From: LH-M37 sp965602855
GTDB lineage: Bacteria > Pseudomonadota > Gammaproteobacteria > SZUA-229
Assembly: GCA_965602855.1 (NCBI GenBank)
Contig: CBFCZV010000050.1
Location: 1-12,083, forward strand
Reading direction: 5' to 3'
Length of the DNA stretch: 12,083 nt
This document shows, piece after piece, positions 6,838-12,083 of the stretch (position 1 is the first letter of the stretch; each line of letters begins with the position of its first letter). The translations under genes were made by a program, and so were the position numbers. The notes beneath the pieces were generated by a model. That model did no database searches. It saw nothing but the letters and a program-made list of their open reading frames with translations, and had not been told where the DNA came from.

Positions 6838-7131
6838 CGCTGGATCAAATTGAAATTCACCTAATAAGGTATTACAGAATCGGTGTGAATATTTTTCCAC
6901 GCCATTCTTAAAATTTTCTTCAATCTTGAGCAGATGATTGTCGCTTAATTCACGGGCAGTATGCTGCACCAGACCCTTATCAAGCGCCATCACCGGAGCG
7001 CGCCCGGACTTCTGATTACAGGCATTGGTCAGCGCATTCAGCGTTAACGGATACTGATCCGGTGTGAAAATGGATTTTTCCATTAGGGAAGCGATTATTC
7101 GGGATTGGTTGGGGGTTAGGTTTGGGAGCAT
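6817..7131 (-). pseudogene. Truncated yceH copy (first 99 residues)
   Basis: This ORF reproduces residues 1-99 of YceH, that is the first winged-helix domain, then runs into five foreign codons (HRRYD) and a stop inside the neighbouring inverted-repeat element. The second winged helix and coiled coil are lost. Compared with the intact protein, only four residues change: Thr4 to Asn, Cys15 to Ser, Tyr22 to Phe and Ser49 to Ala. No internal stop or frameshift has built up. So either the duplication is fairly recent, or this copy came from a related strain. It is unlikely to be functional, although a 104-residue single-domain product could be made. Confidence 0.85.
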
Positions 7132-7181
7132 GGGTTTTTTTCTTTGTGTTTATTTGTTAGAGGGTGGTGAGGCGTTTTTTT
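6835..7181 (-). repeat. Direct repeat, copy 2: yceH leader and 5' half
   Basis: The partner of 4846-5195, same orientation. The left end stops abruptly at the MITE-like element. The right end stops at the T-run of the leader (7175-7181), after which the two flanks differ. The A-rich leader and lack of a clear ribosome site are conserved in both copies. Confidence 0.9.
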
Positions 7182-7200
7182 GTGACCCTAGAACTCTGAC

Positions 7201-7485
7201 TTAATTATTTGCCCAATCTACAAGAGTATTTATCGCTTCATCAATACTGTCAGCCATACTAGATATTGTGGCAGCCTTATTTGAATCGGATTCATTTTCT
7301 GAGACTTCTCGATACCTGTCTTTGCGCAAAGACATAGCAGCTAATGCGGTACTAGGGCAATAGTTTTCAAACAAAGAATTAATATGAGGCGTTAAATCGC
7401 CATCCTCATAAGAGACTTGACGTGCGTACATAAATATTTGTTTAATTTCTGAAGGCATATTACTGTTCATATTTAATTCATCCAT
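7201..7485 (-). CDS. Unrecognised 94-residue protein
   Basis: I do not recognise this protein. It is small, acidic, rich in Ser/Asn/Glu and mostly helical by appearance, with no membrane segment, signal peptide or Cys pair. Residues about 20-55 (SYEDGDLTPHINSLFENYCP) and the C-terminal SMADSIDEAINTLVDWANN look like amphipathic helices. It starts 23 bases after the stop of the CoiA-like gene in the same direction, so the two are probably one transcript. No Shine-Dalgarno sequence is seen. Met6 and Met10 are alternative starts. As a small downstream partner of a nuclease it could be an accessory or immunity factor, but nothing in the sequence shows this. Confidence 0.55.
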   Translation of the reverse strand: MDELNMNSNMPSEIKQIFMYARQVSYEDGDLTPHINSLFENYCPSTALAAMSLRKDRYREVSENESDSNKAATISSMADSIDEAINTLVDWANN

Positions 7486-7504
7486 TTTTGTTCAATTCAT
7501 TTCA

Positions 7505-7526
7505 AGAATCAATCGAGTCTGACCCC
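7505..7526 (-). repeat. GGGTCAGA-family repeat fragment at the 3' end of the CoiA-like gene
   Basis: On the minus strand it reads GGGGTCAGACTCGATTGATT followed by CT, aligning with GGGTCAGATCACAGTTGATT in the 10553-10616 copy. It supplies the last codons (GVRLD and stop) of the CoiA-like gene. Sequences like this often flank REP-associated tyrosine transposase genes, as I recall, but no such gene lies in the window. Confidence 0.6.
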
Positions 7527-8171
7527 ATTGATCCTAATGTCTTTACCTTTCAGGCAATCTTCAATAAATGCTTCTTTGGAGAGAGGGCCGACAGCACCAA
7601 CTTTTTTCTTTTTATCAAAGAGCACAAGGCGCCAAACAACATCTTTACCAAAATCCAGATAAACTTTCGCTTTTGACTCGCCCCAGTTTTCCAAAAACTT
7701 GCCACGACCCAACCAACTGATTTGATACGCTAATGGATTATTTTGAATTGGCCCGCTCAATCCCATGTTAAAATAAGCTTCAGTTAAATCTCCACGATCG
7801 CCATTCACAACCCAGATCATTTCCTTATAGAAATCTTCTCTAGACTCTTTCTCTTCAGGCTTGATATTTGAGTTTTGAAATTCAATTACGAGACCATATG
7901 GATTTTTAACATCAGCAATATGCTTTTCGCCCGTAGATTCATCAATATGTATTACTTCCTGCCAATCTAAGGGGAAGTGATTTTTCCAGTTCCTATGCCA
8001 TTCTCCTTCTGACTCCCACCATGGATCACAATCTGCTCTACTCTTGTGAGCCCAGTGCCAAATTTTATGACGCCCACACCTTGCGATCATTTCTGCCCCA
8101 CAATAATTGCAAACCCCCCTCAGCTTCGGTTTTGCTTCTACTTTTACACCGTCAACAATGGAATATTTCAC
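7509..8171 (-). CDS. CoiA-like nuclease family protein
   Basis: A 220-residue protein resembling competence protein CoiA-like proteins, which combine a zinc-binding N-terminus with a PD-(D/E)XK nuclease fold. Visible: C21-x-x-C24 with a basic G33-R34-H35 segment, H39-W-A-H42 and C48 (likely zinc ligands), then E54-x-E56-x-x-H59-x-x-W-K63. The predicted nuclease core is HIADVKN with D87, strand VIEFQNS with E97 and Q99, and R111-x-x-x-Y115. The second half (about 130-220) is less distinctive. The start is GTG at 8171-8169, chosen because AGGA lies eight bases upstream. The last few residues are encoded by a GGGTCAGA-type repeat, so the original C-terminus may have been replaced. The 94-residue ORF follows. 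Solitary CoiA-like genes are common in mobile DNA; a DNA-cleaving or defence role here is inference. Confidence 0.75.
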   Translation of the reverse strand: MKYSIVDGVKVEAKPKLRGVCNYCGAEMIARCGRHKIWHWAHKSRADCDPWWESEGEWHRNWKNHFPLDWQEVIHIDESTGEKHIADVKNPYGLVIEFQNSNIKPEEKESREDFYKEMIWVVNGDRGDLTEAYFNMGLSGPIQNNPLAYQISWLGRGKFLENWGESKAKVYLDFGKDVVWRLVLFDKKKKVGAVGPLSKEAFIEDCLKGKDIRINGVRLD

Positions 8172-8221
8172 TACGAAATCCTAAATAACTGATACCACAT
8201 AACGATCACAACAGTGGCCGG

Positions 8222-8288
8222 AAAACCTCGAGCCAGAGAACAGTTGCTTCTAATATTAGCGGGCATTTTTTCTAACCCCAGTTTGTTT
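8222..8288 (+). repeat. GGGTCAGA-family repeat, degenerate full-length copy
   Basis: On the plus strand it starts AAAACCTCGAGCCAGAGAAC, then CAGTTGCTTCTAATATTAGC, and ends in TCTAACCCCAGTTTG. The left arm and centre align with the minus-strand reading of 10553-10616; the right arm has decayed. It lies between the stop of the ATPase gene and the start of the CoiA-like gene. Its orientation is opposite to the other copies. Confidence 0.65.
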
Positions 8289-8313
8289 TCCATTTAAAAA
8301 ATGGGTAGGCTTA

Positions 8314-10530
8314 TTATTTATCAAGATTTTCAATACCCATCATCATGTCATAATGACCCTTATGATCAGTGAGAACAAAGATATCTTCAAATACTTTTAA
8401 ATATTTATCTATTGAGTCGTCTTGTAACTCAATAAATAAATCATCAGCTATACTGTGAGAACCATCATTGATCCAACAGATTAATGATCGACAAATTTCT
8501 TTCTCTTCCTTATTGGGGAATTTTTGAATTAATTCATCATCACCATATTTTCCAAGTATTTTAAAGTAGTTTTCAATAATCCTTCTCATTGTATTTTGTA
8601 TTGCGATACCAGAATTTTGGTCTTTATCTCTTATTTCCTGCCATAATAACTCATAGGATGTTTGTATCGGATTGTGCATATCATAAGACTGAATGGAAGA
8701 TATTTTATCTTTTTTTCTTAAAATCCAATAAAATGTTTTATTGCATTGTTTTGTTCGACCATTAATAAAAGATACTTCTTTATGGAAGTAGACATTATGT
8801 GTAAGCATAATGAGTTGATTAATATTACCTTTGTCATTTTTTATATCTTCAATAACTCCTTTTAAAAGAGTACTAACAACAAACAATACATTGCTGTCTA
8901 AGCTTGAGATGGGGTCATCAACTACCAACACTCTTTCGTCTGAAATTTCTTCTTTTTTTGTAGAACCTTTAGCTAGCTGTAAAAAGTATAAAAACGTAAT
9001 AAACGTTATTTCGCCTTCGCTTAAAGTGGATTCTGCTAGCGTCCCATCTTCTCTTTTTATCTGATAGTGATTTTCGTCGAGCTCGGATGGAATAATTTCA
9101 AAATTAAAAAAACCATAGTATTGTAAGGTTCTATTTATCTCATCAACAGAAGGCTGAACACTGGTTACATTTTTAGTTAATTCTTTAATTTCATTATTAA
9201 GAGCAACATAAGCTTTTCTTTTATCTTCGACATCATTTTCAAGGCTTTCAACACCCTTTAGCAAGCCGGCAGCTTTCTTTTTATAATCATTGATATCCTG
9301 CTTAAACTCTTCAACCAGATATTTCCAGACACATTCAATAAGTTCGGCTCTCTCTGTTTTGTAATTATCAACTATGGCATTATGCTTTTTTATTTCTTTG
9401 TTGGCATCTCCAATAATATCTTCAATATTTTTCAACTGCTCTTTTGTCGAGATCAAATCAATGCTTCGGCTAGGCTCTTTATTCTTGTTCTCGAGCATTA
9501 CTTTATTTGCTTCTAATTGGCTTAGTAGCGTTTTCAAATAAGCTGAGAATTTATCGATATCAAGCTTTGATAATTTATTGTCTTTTTCGTTTCTCTCAAT
9601 TAATGCTAACTCATTGATAAGATTATTAGAAAGTAATTTATATTCATCAGTAAGCTGTCTTATTTGCTTAATGGATTCTGTAAAAGACTCATCAAAATAA
9701 CCTTCTAACTTTTGCTTAAATTCATCGGTAATAGTCGATTGTTGACAAAATGGGCAGGTGCTATCATCTTGTAAATAGGTTCTGCCTTGATTGACCCAAT
9801 CATTAAGGTTTAGCTTTTGAATAAGTAACGCTATATCTACATCAGATTTACCAATGATTTTTTTACCCCATAAATCGCTACTTTCAATTTCAGGCGGCCT
9901 TGCAAAGGTGCTGATTTCTATAAATGAAATGGTTTCAGGTATCTCGCCGAAGATTGTTTTTGATTTTTCTTTTATCTCACTAAGCTCAAGCAAGTATGAT
10001 TTGTCATTGACAGATTCTTTTAGCAGTTTGTTTTTGAAGGTTTCTTTTTGCATGGAACCCTGGAATGCTTCTTTAAAATCATGCTCATATTTTTTATATA
10101 TACTTACCCACGATGATTCTTTGAACCTTTTTTCTTCGTCATCTTTTTCACCCTGTTGCTTTTCTAAAGCAACTTTCTTTTTAATGCCCTCTTCTTTTAG
10201 TATTTTCAAATCGGCCTGTTTAGCCTCAATAAGATCGGTTTCTTCCTTGGTCGCTTGGCCTAAAGTAAAAACCCCTTCAATCTTTCCTTTTCCAAAATTA
10301 CTCTCTCTAAAGTTCTTGTTATAAACCAGACTATTCAATGGCTGGTTATGCTGCCAGGTAACTTCGCAATCTTTATACTGATTAATATCCTGATTGGCTA
10401 AAAGATTTGAGATGGTTGTTTTGCCAGAGCCATTAGTGCCGTAGATAAAATTTATCTTTCTTAAATCATTTATATGAACACCAGGATCACCGTAACTGGC
10501 AGTCTTTTTTATTGTTATTGACTCAATCAT
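8314..10530 (-). CDS. RloC/PrrC-like ABC ATPase, candidate anticodon nuclease
   Basis: A 738-residue protein of the AAA_13 group, an ABC/SMC-type ATPase with an inserted coiled coil. Order: Walker A GTNGSGKTT (31-39); coiled coil (about 98-140); WVNQGRTYL followed by C259-P-F-C262, a zinc-hook-like motif; further coiled coil (about 280-450); ABC signature LSEGE (503-507); Walker B VLVVDDPISSLDSN (534-547); H-loop LTHN (576-579). The C-terminal part holds MRRIIENYF and CWINDGSHS, placing R649, E653 and H692 in the order of the catalytic Arg-Glu-His set of PrrC, whose R and E have the same spacing. PrrC is about 396 residues and lacks the hook, so RloC is the closer model: a DNA-damage- or phage-triggered tRNA cleaver. 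No restriction-modification genes are visible beside it. The ATG has GGGTG close upstream. Nuclease activity is inference. Confidence 0.82.
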   Translation of the reverse strand: MIESITIKKTASYGDPGVHINDLRKINFIYGTNGSGKTTISNLLANQDINQYKDCEVTWQHNQPLNSLVYNKNFRESNFGKGKIEGVFTLGQATKEETDLIEAKQADLKILKEEGIKKKVALEKQQGEKDDEEKRFKESSWVSIYKKYEHDFKEAFQGSMQKETFKNKLLKESVNDKSYLLELSEIKEKSKTIFGEIPETISFIEISTFARPPEIESSDLWGKKIIGKSDVDIALLIQKLNLNDWVNQGRTYLQDDSTCPFCQQSTITDEFKQKLEGYFDESFTESIKQIRQLTDEYKLLSNNLINELALIERNEKDNKLSKLDIDKFSAYLKTLLSQLEANKVMLENKNKEPSRSIDLISTKEQLKNIEDIIGDANKEIKKHNAIVDNYKTERAELIECVWKYLVEEFKQDINDYKKKAAGLLKGVESLENDVEDKRKAYVALNNEIKELTKNVTSVQPSVDEINRTLQYYGFFNFEIIPSELDENHYQIKREDGTLAESTLSEGEITFITFLYFLQLAKGSTKKEEISDERVLVVDDPISSLDSNVLFVVSTLLKGVIEDIKNDKGNINQLIMLTHNVYFHKEVSFINGRTKQCNKTFYWILRKKDKISSIQSYDMHNPIQTSYELLWQEIRDKDQNSGIAIQNTMRRIIENYFKILGKYGDDELIQKFPNKEEKEICRSLICWINDGSHSIADDLFIELQDDSIDKYLKVFEDIFVLTDHKGHYDMMMGIENLDK

Positions 10531-10552
10531 ATTTCACCCATATAAAACATGT

Positions 10553-10616
10553 AAAACCGGGGGCCAGATCACAGTATTCGCTAATATTAGAATCAACTGT
10601 GATCTGACCCAGGTTT
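10553..10616 (-). repeat. GGGTCAGA-family palindromic repeat, best copy
   Basis: A near-perfect palindrome: GGGCCAGATCACAG (10561-10574) pairs with CTGTGATCTGACCC (10597-10610) with one mismatch, and pairing extends outward through AAACC/GGTTT with a bulge. The 22-base centre contains CTAATATTAG, itself a palindrome. It lies in the 92-base gap between the PD-(D/E)XK-like gene and the ATPase gene. With no U-tract it is more REP-like than a terminator, though it could weaken read-through. Confidence 0.8.
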
Positions 10617-10622
10617 GCCTTA

Positions 10623-12083
10623 TTAATCATCAACAACATTAATTGTCACTCCTTCAGAAGCAACAACTTCATTATCAGACAGTAAATTATCATTTGATTT
10701 AATAGAAGGTTGAACAAGTGTATTCACGCTCACTTTTCCACTAGATAAATCACCGCTATTAACTGCATCTATAAAATCTTCGCTATCAACTTCTTCATGA
10801 TTGTTTACCATTTTAGGTGCAGGAGCTTCCCATTTGGTAAGGTATTGAATAACTCCCTTGTAATAATCCCTTAACATTCCATCTATTATTTCTACAAATT
10901 TCCTTGGTGATGAAAATCTCTTACCAAAGTCCTTAAGATAAACAACCCTAAATTCACGTATCGACTTTCCATTTGACCATTCATTCGCGTTCTCAAGATC
11001 ATAAATGGAAAACCGTTCAAAAACGCTACTATTTTTTATAAGAACATCAATGTAGATATCTTTTGAAAGTTTATTGAATAGCTCCTCATTTTTTTTCAAA
11101 CAAGCATCAAACTGTCTTTTGATCCAGCCTATCTGACCTTTATTTGTTTTATTTTCTGGCGCATTAAGTGAAACAACCATTTCTACAATTCTTTTGTCAA
11201 ACAAGGGATGAACTTTAATATCAGAAACTGCACCTTTAACTTTCAACGTAGAAGATAACTGTTTATTTTCAACTAAATTCTTACAATCAGATTTTAATCT
11301 TTCATCAAGCTTACCTTTATGCTTCACCTCCCCTGAACTAACAAGTACCCCCAATTCTCGACTTAGCATTAGAGACATATCACGCTCTTCCTGCTGCCAA
11401 CTAAGAACAGCATCATAGACAGTATCATCTGATGCTTTCAGTTTTGTTCCTGTATTAATTTTATCTACAACATCAACCCATCCTGCTTTCATCTGGCTTA
11501 TGCCAAATACGCCTGACTTATCCCACTCAAGATAATTAACGACCTCTCTCATGATTTCAACTTGGTCTTCATCTTCAATTTTTGTATGTTTTTTGAAAAG
11601 AAGGACATGCGCCACTGTCAGTAGATAAGTCCATGAAAAGTGACATCTTTCTACTCTACTCACCTTCTTTGCAGCTACAGGTGATTGTGTTGAGTCTGAA
11701 ACGAACTGATTAGATATAGTAATAAATTTTGGTATTAAATAATTTTTTGCTATTTTTTGATAACGCTCAATTTGCTCCCTATCTAATTCATTCTTTCCAT
11801 TTTTAACTTCAATGATTGCAGCATCACGAATAGTCCCAGATTTTACTATCAAAATTAATCCATCTATTCGAGAATCAGGAAACTCCTTAAATTCAACTTC
11901 AGAATAAAAATAACAAGAACCACCTGTTAACATCTTTGCTTCAGAAAACACTGACTTTCTAAATTCCTTTACCAGACGAAGTGACGACAACAGAACCGAG
12001 GTTAGTGCCATTTCGTCACCCAATTTATATACTGGAATCAATCTTGGTTTTCTTAGAGTTATTTCTTTTGACTTAATAAGTTC
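10623..12083 (-). CDS. PD-(D/E)XK nuclease-like protein, 5' end beyond right edge
   Basis: A family I cannot name. Numbering from the internal TTG at 12041, the N-terminal domain has E48 (FYSEVEF), D60 (SRIDGLI), E78-V-K80 (AAIIEVKNG) and Q90-x-x-x-Y94 (QIERYQKIA), the usual order of a PD-(D/E)XK nuclease core. Then follow ITISNQF and SWTYLLTVAHVLL segments, a helical middle region containing WQQEERDMSLMLSRELGVLV, and an acidic, Ser/Asn-rich C-terminal tail (about 410-472) that looks disordered. The frame stays open upstream of the TTG to the window edge (residues ELIKSKEITLRKPR), and RLIPV belongs to the conserved start as I recall it, so TTG is not the true start. The gene lies upstream of the RloC-like gene in the same direction, separated by a palindromic repeat. 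A DNA-cleaving or defence role is inference. Confidence 0.75.
   Translation of the reverse strand, partial: ELIKSKEITLRKPRLIPVYKLGDEMALTSVLLSSLRLVKEFRKSVFSEAKMLTGGSCYFYSEVEFKEFPDSRIDGLILIVKSGTIRDAAIIEVKNGKNELDREQIERYQKIAKNYLIPKFITISNQFVSDSTQSPVAAKKVSRVERCHFSWTYLLTVAHVLLFKKHTKIEDEDQVEIMREVVNYLEWDKSGVFGISQMKAGWVDVVDKINTGTKLKASDDTVYDAVLSWQQEERDMSLMLSRELGVLVSSGEVKHKGKLDERLKSDCKNLVENKQLSSTLKVKGAVSDIKVHPLFDKRIVEMVVSLNAPENKTNKGQIGWIKRQFDACLKKNEELFNKLSKDIYIDVLIKNSSVFERFSIYDLENANEWSNGKSIREFRVVYLKDFGKRFSSPRKFVEIIDGMLRDYYKGVIQYLTKWEAPAPKMVNNHEEVDSEDFIDAVNSGDLSSGKVSVNTLVQPSIKSNDNLLSDNEVVASEGVTINVVDD

Noticed and set aside
8290..8304. CCATTT-AAA-AAATGG hairpin after the ATPase gene as a terminator
   Set aside because: The six-base, mostly A-T stem is weak and is not followed by a run of U on the minus strand.
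9854..10324. Plus-strand 156-residue ORF inside the ATPase gene
   Set aside because: Ser/Leu/Phe-rich antisense of a Lys/Glu-rich coiled-coil region, a typical shadow frame.
10553..10616. Intrinsic terminator between the nuclease-like gene and the ATPase gene
   Set aside because: The stem is long and strong, but no U-tract follows on the minus strand and the same sequence recurs elsewhere in different settings, so a REP-like repeat fits better.
5200..12083. Prophage or integrative element with integrase
   Set aside because: No integrase, transposase, phage structural or replication gene and no tRNA-linked attachment site can be seen; the region looks like a mosaic of single cassettes.

Overview
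The window looks like chromosome from a gammaproteobacterium whose order I cannot fix. The pointers are an hrcA-grpE-dnaK heat-shock cluster with sigma32-type promoters, a DUF3087-type membrane protein, and a YceH (UPF0502) protein with its typical TPDQYPL and NALTNACNQ motifs. Base composition falls into two parts. The left part (about 1-5150) has moderate GC and housekeeping or conserved genes. The right part (about 5200-12083) is mostly AT-rich and carries accessory genes, all on the minus strand.

Left part. On the minus strand, reading right to left, are hrcA (2197-1154), grpE (1046-483) and the first 132 codons of dnaK (398-1, running off the left edge). The controls are readable. A sigma70 promoter with a degenerate CIRCE operator precedes hrcA, and separate sigma32-like promoters lie just before grpE and just before dnaK. 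The cluster therefore seems to use HrcA repression and sigma32 activation together. On the plus strand, divergent from hrcA, are a two-helix membrane protein of DUF3087 type (2436-2942) and an unrecognised two-helix protein with a SHOCT-like tail (3040-3774), which has a five-codon mini-ORF directly in front of it. Converging on it is an unrecognised membrane-associated protein with Cys/His motifs (4355-3771). Then comes intact yceH (5142-4495).

Right part. A KAP-family P-loop NTPase (6641-5253) sits between intact yceH and a second, truncated copy of the 5' end of yceH (7131-6835) at roughly 96-97% identity, so this is an insertion bracketed by a direct partial duplication. Next come an unrecognised 94-residue ORF (7485-7201), a CoiA-like nuclease (8171-7509), a 738-residue ABC-type ATPase with a CPFC motif and a C-terminal R-E-H set like the PrrC/RloC anticodon nucleases (10530-8314), and a PD-(D/E)XK nuclease-like protein whose 5' end lies beyond the right edge (12083-10623). 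This gene content resembles a defence island, but function is inferred only from families and context.

A short palindromic repeat family (core GGGTCAGA, then a TTGATTCTAATATTAG-like centre) occurs at four gene boundaries in the right half (about 5200-5238, 7505-7526, 8222-8288 and 10553-10616). I found none in the left half. A different REP-like hairpin and a MITE-like 100-bp inverted repeat lie at the KAP/yceH-fragment junction. The main hypothesis from this window is that accessory cassettes were gathered or shuffled at these repeats. No gap without a gene exceeds 300 bases. I saw no rRNA, tRNA, CRISPR array, integrase or transposase gene.
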